A stretch of DNA of 64,000 nucleotides, from the NCBI RefSeq assembly GCF_900103785.1, contig NZ_FNHE01000003.1:124001-188000 (forward strand), written 5' to 3'. Positions 33,965-41,704 of the stretch are shown here, one piece after another. Positions within the stretch are counted from its first letter, which is position 1; each line of letters begins with the position of its first letter. Origin of the DNA: Geodermatophilus siccatus. Its GTDB lineage: Bacteria; Actinomycetota; Actinomycetes; Mycobacteriales; Geodermatophilaceae. The notes under the pieces were generated by a model. The model was not told the DNA's origin. It saw nothing but the letters and a program-made list of their open reading frames with translations, and did not search any database. The position numbers and the translations under genes were made by a program.

Positions 33965-34121
33965 GGATCAGAGGCCCTGTGCCTCGCTCTCCTCGGCGAG
34001 CGGCTCAGCGGGTCGGTGGCCGTCGTACGCCAAGGCGGGTCAGTAGCCGCTTCAGTCGGCACACCGGCGGCAGCGCCCGCCTGGATGGCGTCAACCCTCT
34101 GCGCTCATACTTCCTCGGCGG

Positions 34122-34550
34122 TCATGGCTTCGACGCTCGCCCGGAGCGCGGCTGGCGGAAGGGGACGAGCACATCACCTTTTGCCCTCTGTAGTGCTTCT
34201 CGCAGCCTCTGATTCTCTAGCGCAAGCACCTGGATCTGCTGAGCCATAACGTTCATGCTTTCCACCGCTGCGTTATGCTGCTCGTTCCGTTCGCGGAGTT
34301 TCCGCTCCAACTCCGCCACTTTGTCTTTGGCCGCGGCCCGCGCCGGTTCCTCGATGGCCTTGGAAAACTCGGCCGCCTGAGCGAGGAAGGCGGCCTTGAG
34401 GTGACCGGAGCGGTGGACTGTAGATAGGCTAACTCCTGCTTCGTCCGCCCAGGCCGCGAGTGTCTTCTTGCCATTCTGGTTGGCGGTTCCAGAGAAGATG
34501 CGGTCATGTGCGGAAGCCAACGCTTCTGCCGCCGACCTACTGATCTGCAT
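34122..34550 (-). CDS. tnpC: TnpC-like accessory transposition protein
   Basis: 142 residues from ATG 34550, preceded by GAGGGTGAGGG; the start lies inside the end of the recombinase gene upstream. An N-terminal helix-turn-helix (TLAAWADEAGVSLSTVHRSG) and a C-terminal coiled coil (VAELERKLRERNEQHNAAVE, QIQVLALENQRLREALQRAK) match the layout of Tn554 TnpC and the small DUF6262-type proteins found after such recombinases. TnpC in Tn554 sets efficiency and orientation of insertion. Last gene of the recombination operon. Confidence 0.8.
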   Translation of the reverse strand: MQISRSAAEALASAHDRIFSGTANQNGKKTLAAWADEAGVSLSTVHRSGHLKAAFLAQAAEFSKAIEEPARAAAKDKVAELERKLRERNEQHNAAVESMNVMAQQIQVLALENQRLREALQRAKGDVLVPFRQPRSGRASKP

Positions 34551-36660
34551 CGCCCTCACCCTCGATCTTTGTGAGCACCGCTTGAGCCTCGCGGAGTTCG
34601 TTGTGCAGGATCGCCCGTTGCGGTGCTGATAGACCCTTTAGTTCGAGCATGACCATGGTGTCTGCTTCAATACGCCTCCAGGCCGGTGCATGGGCGCTAG
34701 TGATGCACGAGTTGGCGCAGCGCCCAGGTGTGCATCGAACGAGGACGGGGGCAGTTTCGTCATCGTGGCGGCAGAGTGCATTCGCCTCTTCGTAGTAGCA
34801 GGCGTTCAATGGACCTTCGTAGTAGTTGTGCGCGACGTTCGCGAGCATGGCTCTCTTTCGGCGCTCGTCGACCGGCGCGTAGCCGGGGAAGTCGCCAAGT
34901 TCTTCTCGTATGGCAGCCAGATCGGCGAAGAGTCGCTGATGGCCTCCGCGGCTTGGAATCACCCCGGCGATCATGTCGTCGTAGTGGTCCTCCATGTCCG
35001 CAAGGCGCGCAGCCGCCTCCTCGGCCTCGACCTCGGCGCGAAATCCCGATTCGCTGGTTCCGGCATAGCCTTGAAAGGTCGTCGCTCGCACGTGCTTGAA
35101 CTGGCGCTTACCGGCGACGAAGCCGAACGGTTGCTCGGAGATGAACCATGCAAGCGTGCGCCGAAACTGACTTGTGGTGAACCGCCAGGGTGCATCGCCA
35201 GGGCTGGGAACTGGGTCGTGCGGACGAGTGAGATTGAGGTGGTCGCGAAACTCGTTGAGCAGGTCGTTGATGTGCTTGCCCAGGATGTTCTGTCTCCGGT
35301 CTGGGAGGGTGAACAGAAGAGTCGCGCTGGGGTTGATCCGCTGAAGGATGTCCAGTGCCTTGCTGACCTCTTCTACGACTACCCACGTGGCCCTTTGGCC
35401 CGTACTAGCCCGTCCCTTGTAGACAGTGCTCTCGACCTTGTGTCTGATGGTGCCGTCAGCAAGGTCCTCGGTGAAATAGCATCCCGGCTCCATGGCCTGC
35501 ACTTCGCTGTCGCGCATGCCAGAGAGGAACGCGGTGACGACGTAGCAGGCCACGATTAAAAGTCGTCGCTCCTGGAAGGCGCTGATGCGGTCGAACCGAG
35601 CACGCCACGGCTGACCAGTTTCGGGGTCAATGGTGATGGGGGTGTCGAGCCCGCCAGGTTCAAGACCCAATCGGGCGGTGGCGTCGTTCAGCATCGCGGC
35701 GATGTAGGAGCGCCTGCCGACTCTGTTGTGAAGCCCCGCCAGGCCGAGACAGACAGCCGTGTTGAGTGTTCCTCCCTCGTCGGGCGTGGGGCGTCCTTTT
35801 GCGCGTGCAATCCGCATCGGCAGCATGGGCAGTCCGCGCCCCGCTAGTTGCCGGGCTTCCAGCCATCTGGCCAGCACGGCGATGGCCTCGTCCCGTGGGG
35901 GGTTGGCGTCCACCTCATCGAGGCGTCTGCACTCGTGCGTCACCGCCAGGATGTCCGGAGCGGCTGTCAGGACGTAGAAGAGCGCCCCGCGCAGGTAGGG
36001 CTCCATGACCTCCTTGGGGATACGCGGGGTCCTGTTCTCTTCCGGCTTGGGCTCCCCTACCGCAGCGCTTGGCGACAGGCCGTCCCAGGGGAAGACACTG
36101 AGCCGGTCATGGGTGAGCCAGTGGCCATGCTCGTAGATCCTCTTCAGCAGGGCGAGTCGATGACGGCGGATGAACACCGTCGCTGGCTGGTTCCTCGCTC
36201 CTAGGAGGTTGAGGAAATCGATCTGGTCCTGCTCAGTGAGGTCAGCCAACCGTAGGCTGCGTTGCTCCAGGAATGACAGGAGTAACCGCAGCCGCCCATG
36301 GTCGGTGTAGACCGAGACGATCGAGGGCAGCCGCCTGCCCTGCCGTTCTCGACGAACGAGCCGGGAATAGGTGAACTCCTTGGCGAGGAGCCGGTGATGC
36401 GGGTTCTCGATCTCGGTGAAGTCAATGAAGTAGTCGTGAGGGTAGTTGGTCCGGTGGGACGCTGGAGTCAGGTTCCAGTAGTCGTCGCCGAAGACCGGCA
36501 GGGGCGTGGCGTGGCCCTTGCGGAGAACGCGGCCAGCGAGCACATAGGCGTCGGGCTGGACATGAGCCGACTGCGGCGCAGCGCTAGGTTTCCATCCTCC
36601 ATAGACGAGCCGGAGCCCCGTCCAGTTCGAGGAGTCGTCAGCCACGGCGGGCTTCTGCAT
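34537..36660 (-). CDS. Tyrosine recombinase of the trio (third gene, TnpB-like)
   Basis: 707 residues. The catalytic domain is visible from about 375: VTAFLSGMRDSEVQAMEPGC (first Arg) and RFTTSQFRRTLAWFISEQPFGF in the His-x-x-Arg position (here Gln-x-x-Arg). A FKHVRATTFQGYAGTSES block holds the His and a Tyr. A C-terminal extension carries a cysteine-rich segment (CTPGRCANSCI) after CRHDDE, probably a zinc site. Its ATG overlaps the previous gene by 23 bases, and the tnpC start overlaps its end by 14. It should act with the two other recombinases on the ends of the element. Confidence 0.85.
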   Translation of the reverse strand: MQKPAVADDSSNWTGLRLVYGGWKPSAAPQSAHVQPDAYVLAGRVLRKGHATPLPVFGDDYWNLTPASHRTNYPHDYFIDFTEIENPHHRLLAKEFTYSRLVRRERQGRRLPSIVSVYTDHGRLRLLLSFLEQRSLRLADLTEQDQIDFLNLLGARNQPATVFIRRHRLALLKRIYEHGHWLTHDRLSVFPWDGLSPSAAVGEPKPEENRTPRIPKEVMEPYLRGALFYVLTAAPDILAVTHECRRLDEVDANPPRDEAIAVLARWLEARQLAGRGLPMLPMRIARAKGRPTPDEGGTLNTAVCLGLAGLHNRVGRRSYIAAMLNDATARLGLEPGGLDTPITIDPETGQPWRARFDRISAFQERRLLIVACYVVTAFLSGMRDSEVQAMEPGCYFTEDLADGTIRHKVESTVYKGRASTGQRATWVVVEEVSKALDILQRINPSATLLFTLPDRRQNILGKHINDLLNEFRDHLNLTRPHDPVPSPGDAPWRFTTSQFRRTLAWFISEQPFGFVAGKRQFKHVRATTFQGYAGTSESGFRAEVEAEEAAARLADMEDHYDDMIAGVIPSRGGHQRLFADLAAIREELGDFPGYAPVDERRKRAMLANVAHNYYEGPLNACYYEEANALCRHDDETAPVLVRCTPGRCANSCITSAHAPAWRRIEADTMVMLELKGLSAPQRAILHNELREAQAVLTKIEGEGDADQ

Positions 36661-38539
36661 CTGGGAGAAGGGGCGGCACGTGAAGCACGCTGGCGTCGGA
36701 CTCTGCTATCGCCTTTGCCTGAATGACGAGCGACTCGGGAAATGAAGGGATGATCTGCGTGACGGCGCGGCGGTAGGGCCTGCCGTAGGTGGCCTCCCAT
36801 TCTCGTTCGTTGAGGCGCTCGCGCTGGTGCTCGGCCATGCTCACGAAGGCCAAGACGGCGGGCAACTTGCCGCTGTGCACGACCGCGTTCCTGCATTCCC
36901 AGCAACCCCAGACGGCGGCTGGACAGGCGGTGCCTGCTGGAGCAAACGGGCTGTTGAAGAAGTCCTTGCAGTCCGCGACCCAGACGTTATGTCCGCCGCT
37001 CATCATTTCGGCGGCGACTTGCCTGCTCACTTCGAGCGCCGCGGCAGCATCTTCCGGGGCAGCACGTAACCGCGCTTCCTTCTCGACAGTGAGCACGGTG
37101 CACGAGTCCATAAGCATCTGGATGCCGTCGGCCACCGCCTGGTCGTGAGCAGCCTCCAGGGCCGGAACGTCGGCATAGTGGTTGACCGCGACCTCGACGC
37201 TGTGTCCTTGGACCCAGAGCGAGGGGTCGCCGCCCACGGCACGGTAATGGCTGGCCTTCCAGGTCTTCCGGAGCCTGCGCAATAGCAGGACCAGTGGGCG
37301 CCCGTCGTCGTCCCTGAGGCCATGTCGCTCGACAAAGCGCATCATCGCGTCGGCCTGGACGAGTTCGCCTGCCGCTCGTCGTTGGCGCTGCTTCTGGCCG
37401 AAACTACTGAACCTGGCTCGCCGCAGTGCCCCTCGGTCGTAGTAGATCCATAGGGCGTTGTGGTGCTCTTCGTCGGTGTTGGTCTCTTCCCAGTGCTTGC
37501 GGGCCGTGGCGGTTAGGCGTAACGCCGTCCGGATGATTCCGCCAGGAGTCCGAAGGCCGCCGTCCCGAACGCGCAAGGTGTTCCACGTATGACCGTGTCG
37601 ACGTCGCTTGAGGTAAGTGACCGTGACGTAGCCGCGCTCCGGGTTGGAGAGGCAGTCAGCCTTCAGGGTCTTGACGGATTCGATCTCCAGGCCGCATGCC
37701 AGCGAGAGCGCGACCCAGAGGGCCAGGAGGTCCTGCCCGGTCGGATAGACAAGTTGGTTGAGCGGTTGGAGGGAGTTGGTGTTGTGCCATCTGGCAGGGA
37801 CATGCGGTCGGAGCCCGGCCCAACCCAACACACCCCGCTCATGGATCAGCCACACCAAGTTGCTGCGGTTCTCGTACCCGTATTGAGCCGGGTCCTTGCC
37901 CTCCGCGAGTAGGGCCGCGCCCTCAACGGTGATCCGCTCAATCGCCGCCACGATGTCCCGTTGGGCTGCGGCGCGCAGCCGCTGGCCGACAGCCTCGGAG
38001 TAGGGATCGATGTGGCCGTCCTCACCGACTTCGCCCTCGGCGTTGTAGCGCAGCCGATACCTCATCTCGTCGGTCAACGCCTCCGGCCGTAGGCGGCCTA
38101 CTTCCCGAAGAAGCGTGACCACCTGGCTCGTTCGGACGTACGGGTTCTTTGCGGACGACGAGGACGCCTCCTCGCGTAGGTGGTTCTCGAATCGCGCTAG
38201 ATGAGCCGGAGTCAGGTCGCGGGTCGACATCGACGCGTTGTCGGGCTGGTCGTGCGCTAGCCATGCGTCGAAGGTGCGAATCCCGACCGCGTACTGAGCG
38301 ATAGAGCCGGGGGTCTTGAGTCGTTGGGCCACCCTTGTCAAGGAGTCCAGCGCCTCGACCAGTTGGCGGACCAGCACCAGACAGAGAGCGTCCGTGAAGT
38401 GGATCACCACATCCGCTCGACCAGGAAGCCGGACCGTGAGGACCAGTAATGCCAGCGCCCTCGGGGCCGACTCGGGCTCCTCAGCGACGGCCGGACTGAA
38501 TCGAACCGTGCGCCGACCGCGCTCGACTGCCCTCCTCAC
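36638..38539 (-). CDS. Tyrosine recombinase of the trio (second gene)
   Basis: 633 residues; GTG start overlaps the previous stop as GTGA. A core-binding domain (SIAQYAVGIRTFDAWLAHDQ) is followed by a catalytic domain with LALWVALSLACGLEIESVKT and LRRLRKTWKASHYRAVGG, then the GHSVEVAVNHYADV block with His and the nucleophile Tyr. The usual Arg in the first box is not obvious and the His-x-x-Arg box reads Lys-x-x-x-x-x-x-Arg, so it is a divergent member as is typical for TnpB-type partners. A cysteine pair motif (CPAAVWGCWECRNAVV) near the end may bind zinc. Confidence 0.82.
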   Translation of the reverse strand: MRRAVERGRRTVRFSPAVAEEPESAPRALALLVLTVRLPGRADVVIHFTDALCLVLVRQLVEALDSLTRVAQRLKTPGSIAQYAVGIRTFDAWLAHDQPDNASMSTRDLTPAHLARFENHLREEASSSSAKNPYVRTSQVVTLLREVGRLRPEALTDEMRYRLRYNAEGEVGEDGHIDPYSEAVGQRLRAAAQRDIVAAIERITVEGAALLAEGKDPAQYGYENRSNLVWLIHERGVLGWAGLRPHVPARWHNTNSLQPLNQLVYPTGQDLLALWVALSLACGLEIESVKTLKADCLSNPERGYVTVTYLKRRRHGHTWNTLRVRDGGLRTPGGIIRTALRLTATARKHWEETNTDEEHHNALWIYYDRGALRRARFSSFGQKQRQRRAAGELVQADAMMRFVERHGLRDDDGRPLVLLLRRLRKTWKASHYRAVGGDPSLWVQGHSVEVAVNHYADVPALEAAHDQAVADGIQMLMDSCTVLTVEKEARLRAAPEDAAAALEVSRQVAAEMMSGGHNVWVADCKDFFNSPFAPAGTACPAAVWGCWECRNAVVHSGKLPAVLAFVSMAEHQRERLNEREWEATYGRPYRRAVTQIIPSFPESLVIQAKAIAESDASVLHVPPLLPDAEARRG

Positions 38540-39981
38540 GCGGCCTCACTCTCGGCCACTAAGGATTCCCACTGTTCGACTGCGTCGTCGAGGTACTCCT
38601 GGGCCTCAGCCAACGTGTCGAGGTAGCGCAAGGTAGTGGTCGGGTGTCGGTGGCCAAGCATGCTCTGCAACTTCTTCAACGGCTCGGTCAGGTGTCGGGC
38701 ATACGCGCTACGCCTTCCCTCCCGAGCCAGCGCCGCGTGGGCCTCTACCAGTCGGCTGAGCATGTGAACCGCGAACGTGTGCCGCAAGGTATGAGGCGTT
38801 GCTCCGATGTCTAGCCCGAGTCGCTGACATCGAGCGCTCGCCGACTGGAAGATGCCCTCCCACGTGTCGAGCGCCATCGGACCACCGTCCTCGCCGAGCC
38901 AGAGGGCCAGCGGTTCTACCGGCTCGCCTGTGTCGGAGACGAGTAGCAGTCGGAGACGTTCGTCCACATCAAGGTCCCGCAACTCGTAGACCTTGAGCCC
39001 TCCGTCGCCACTCCTCATCTCAACGCGGCCAGCCCCCACGCGTTTACACGCCAGCCAATCGTCCGTCAGGTAGATCCCGCGCCCACGCCCGACCGCGATC
39101 GCATTCCCACGCTCAATGGAGAGGTACTCATGCAGCCCGCGATAGATGCGCCACGGTAGCCGGATGCGACGCCCCCGCCTGCGCTTGGCGACGGCCGAAG
39201 CGAGCCGGAAAACCTGCGTGCGCTGGACCATGCCAGGAATCTTCGGTGGCAAGTCCGCCGTTGTGAGGGATCCGCCTTCACGTAGCCGCATGCCGGTCAT
39301 CGCTAGCGTCTGACACATCAGAGCGTTCCGCTCGGCGTTTCTCAAACGGGACCGAGGGTCATCGGCGCCACTGAGCAACTTCCCCTTCATTCCAACGTCT
39401 CTGAAGTGGCGGTACTCGGGAACAGTCAGATACCTGGCCCCCTCGACGTCACCGTTCAATTCATAGGCGCTATTGACCTGTCGGGACGCAAATCCTCCCG
39501 ACGCCAGCCGATAGCGGACAGTTCTGTAGTGGAAGGGCAAGTCGGCGGTCCAGCCCTGTCGCCTCCCGTAGTTGTAGAGGTTGTCCAGCGCTGCAATGCC
39601 GCGGTCCCAGGTCGTCGAAGAGATGGCCTTGCCGTCGGGAGGCTTCACCAGGCGCCGCGCCGCGTAGTAGGCGACAAGGTCATCCTCGTTCGCCTCCCAG
39701 ACGCCCTTGCCTCGCGCTTCTCGGAGGAAGCGCGCCCACGTCAGAACGTCCCTGCCGTATGCCTTCCACGTGTTCGCCGCTGGCGCTCCGCTCGTGGGCA
39801 GTGAGCGCGTCCACTGGCTGAGCCGGAGGTCGTAGGAGCCGTCATCCCCGATGAAGAAGGGCATCCCCGGTGGGACTAGGAGCGCATCGGTCAGGACGGA
39901 CGCAAGCCGCTTGCCTTCGACCGGATCACCCAGCGTCGGGGACGCTCGGAGCACGTCGGGGTCGGTGTGAAACATCTCCAT
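38536..39981 (-). CDS. tnpA: Tyrosine recombinase of the trio (first gene, TnpA-like)
   Basis: 481 residues from ATG 39981. This member has the full canonical set: LAMTGMRLREGGSLTTADL (Arg I), TPHTLRHTFAVHMLSRLV (His-x-x-Arg), LGHRHPTTTLRYLDTL (His and Tyr nucleophile). An N-terminal SAM-like core-binding domain reads NTWKAYGRDVLTWARFLREA. It leads the four-gene operon, so its level sets the recombination machinery. It is likely the catalytically dominant partner. Confidence 0.92.
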   Translation of the reverse strand: MEMFHTDPDVLRASPTLGDPVEGKRLASVLTDALLVPPGMPFFIGDDGSYDLRLSQWTRSLPTSGAPAANTWKAYGRDVLTWARFLREARGKGVWEANEDDLVAYYAARRLVKPPDGKAISSTTWDRGIAALDNLYNYGRRQGWTADLPFHYRTVRYRLASGGFASRQVNSAYELNGDVEGARYLTVPEYRHFRDVGMKGKLLSGADDPRSRLRNAERNALMCQTLAMTGMRLREGGSLTTADLPPKIPGMVQRTQVFRLASAVAKRRRGRRIRLPWRIYRGLHEYLSIERGNAIAVGRGRGIYLTDDWLACKRVGAGRVEMRSGDGGLKVYELRDLDVDERLRLLLVSDTGEPVEPLALWLGEDGGPMALDTWEGIFQSASARCQRLGLDIGATPHTLRHTFAVHMLSRLVEAHAALAREGRRSAYARHLTEPLKKLQSMLGHRHPTTTLRYLDTLAEAQEYLDDAVEQWESLVAESEAA

Positions 39982-40482
39982 GATCGGTGACGCTGCCGCG
40001 GGTCAACGGAGCCCGAGTCGCTGGTCCTCGGAGCAGCAGGCCCGGTCGGCGGGGTCGGTCGGAAGGCCATCACGCGCCTTGTCGGGCCTGCGAGTGTCAC
40101 GTCTTGAGCGAGACATGGGACCGGACCAATGAAGAGCGAGTGATGGCGCATCCATGGGGCTCTTCTACATTACCCACTGCGCCAAGGGCAACCCATTCCG
40201 GCATGCGCCCGGATTGCGCGTACCGGCCTTATGCAGCCATTGTGTCAAGCACTGCCGGTACGAATCCCACATTTCCCTTGCGTAGCAAGGAAAGTTCCGG
40301 ACGTCGGCAACAAGAAGCGGCTCGACCAAGGGTCACGGTGACTCGCGGGATGGGCTCAGTTCGGGCCAGGTCCTGGCTAGGGCGGGGCGGTCCCGCCCGC
40401 GGTCGCCGCGGCTCGGGCAGCCTCCTGGTCCGCTCCAGGAGGCCCGTGACCCCAGGGTGCGGCCACTCACCCTGGGGTCGGC
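39982..40482. other. Upstream region of the recombinase operon, with an inverted repeat
   Basis: 500 bases, no gene seen. It should contain the leftward promoter of the recombinase operon. A near-perfect inverted repeat TTTCCCTTGC-GTA-GCAAGGAAA lies at 40272-40293 (one bulged base), which could be a regulator site or a short hairpin. A strong hairpin at 40448-40479 is listed separately. Confidence 0.5.
40448..40479 (-). terminator. Hairpin terminator of the 160-residue protein gene
   Basis: Perfect 12-base arms GACCCCAGGGTG and CACCCTGGGGTC around an eight-base loop, starting four bases past the stop codon at 40483 on the minus strand. No U-tract. It would insulate the recombinase promoter from this gene. 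Confidence 0.7.
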
Positions 40483-40965
40483 TCAACGAGGTGGAAGGTC
40501 TTCCGCCAGGATCTGGAAGTGAGGTGGCGGAGGCGTGGTGGCCTGGCACCCCACGCGTCGCACCTTCACCTCGATCTGCACGACCTCATGAGGCCCACCG
40601 ATGGCCGTCCACCCCGTCATGCCGTCCTCGACGTCAAGGGGGTTGCGAAGCACGTGCGCAACCGATTCCACGATCTTGAGGGGGTCTGGAGAGACGAGCG
40701 GCGTTATTGAGACCACGTCGGCGAGGGGAATGCCGAAGTACGCCCCGTCATCCAACTCGACATCCAATCCGGGAAGGCGTGCCTCCCCCTCTGGCGCACC
40801 CTCGTCCCGGAACCAGATCGGGCCTACAGGGCGGCCCGTCACTCGCTGTCCATCCCTCGTGACCACGACGATGCGTTCCTGCATACCTAGCCAAGCAGCC
40901 GTGTGGCTCTCGCCGGTCTCCGTCGCCGCGCGCCAGCAGGTGCAGCCGTCCGATGCGTGGGGCAT
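40483..40965 (-). CDS. Hypothetical protein of the transposon cargo
   Basis: 160 residues from ATG 40965 (an internal ATG at 40884 is also possible). The central part IVVVTRDGQRVTGRPVGPIW with LPGLDVELDDGAYFGIPLAD and VVSITPLV reads like a small beta-barrel (SH3/Sm-like). The flanks are less ordered. No family recognised. It is divergent from the XRE regulator and shares its palindromic upstream region, so it may be under the same control. Confidence 0.55.
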   Translation of the reverse strand: MPHASDGCTCWRAATETGESHTAAWLGMQERIVVVTRDGQRVTGRPVGPIWFRDEGAPEGEARLPGLDVELDDGAYFGIPLADVVSITPLVSPDPLKIVESVAHVLRNPLDVEDGMTGWTAIGGPHEVVQIEVKVRRVGCQATTPPPPHFQILAEDLPPR

Positions 40966-41034
40966 GGGCCTCCTCACGGTCGCGAGCGCCCGCCTCCCCA
41001 GCAACGATCCAAGGAGACGATCAACACCCGAACC

Positions 41035-41048
41035 CAGCATAAATGCTG
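41035..41048 (+). promoter_or_regulatory. Palindromic operator overlapping a possible -10 box
   Basis: CAGCATAAATGCTG is a perfect inverted repeat (CAGCAT-AA-ATGCTG), 37 bases before the XRE gene start. Its centre, CATAAAT, resembles a -10 hexamer, and it is the most AT-rich spot around. This is the expected layout for XRE autorepression at the head of a defence locus. Confidence 0.6.
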
Positions 41049-41085
41049 TGGTGACCGGCTGGGAGTCCGCAGACGGTTACATGTC

Positions 41086-41331
41086 GTGCCCGGCCGCAAG
41101 TCCACGCCTCACGTCAGGCTGTCTCCCGAGAGAAGCAAGGCCCTAGGAGAGCGAGTTCGCCAGGCACGACAGCATGCAGAGGTGACCCAAGAAGCGCTCT
41201 CCCACGCGTCAGGCGTTGGGGCCGAACACATCCAGCGGATCGAACGCGGGGCCGCCAACCCGACCGTCGCGACCATCTACGCGATCGGGGACGCGCTCCA
41301 AGTGCAGGCTCGGACCCTGATGCCGGACTAA
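41086..41331 (+). CDS. XRE-family helix-turn-helix regulator
   Basis: 81 residues if GTG 41086 is the start; the open frame reaches further upstream but only through the operator region. The HTH is complete: LGERVRQARQHAEVTQEALS, HASGVGAEHIQRIERGAANP, TVATIYAIGDALQVQARTL. Single-domain XRE proteins of this size often act like C.proteins or immunity repressors that delay restriction until methylation is in place. It is the first plus-strand gene of the cargo, upstream of both defence systems. Confidence 0.85.
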   Translation: MPGRKSTPHVRLSPERSKALGERVRQARQHAEVTQEALSHASGVGAEHIQRIERGAANPTVATIYAIGDALQVQARTLMPD

Positions 41332-41704
41332 CGAGGCGCCCGGCGTGGCCGGCGCCTGCTGTCGCATACGGCCCTAACGACGCGGCGCCCGGAGGGTTAG
41401 CCCTCACCGCTCCCGGCGGCCGTGCTCCGTCTGGTGATCGGTCACGGCTCCCAGGTCCACGGAGTCGTCCTGCGAGGCGTCGGACTCGATGCGGACCTCT
41501 TGAGGCTTCTCGCGGGAGGTGTCGTCCTGCCGTGAGGCGCTTCCGGGACCGGGACCGTCTCTGGCGCCGCCGCAATGCTCAAGGCGCCCGCCGAGCGCGT
41601 CTGCCACCGCGCGGCTGTACGTCACTCGTCACTCGGTGAAGCCCCGAGCGGCGACACGCCACCGGAACAGCGAGCGCTGAGACGGTGACACCGCGTAGAA
41701 CCTG
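41332..41704. other. Stretch between the regulator and the Gabija-like operon
   Basis: 373 bases. A minus-strand frame of 73 codons (41404-41625, GTG start, hydrophilic, AVADALGGRLEHCGG) is possible but has no ribosome site. The promoter for the gajA-like gene should lie here. No clear repeat seen. Confidence 0.35.

Noticed and set aside
33713-34046. Reading through the second tadA piece into the transposon as a separate gene
   Set aside because: The frame continues past 33904 only by chance through the inverted repeat. The host sequence ends there and the remainder has no TadA similarity.
41404-41625. A 73-codon minus-strand frame before the gajA-like gene
   Set aside because: Hydrophilic and possible, but no ribosome site and no conserved feature. 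An antitoxin or regulator was considered and could not be supported.
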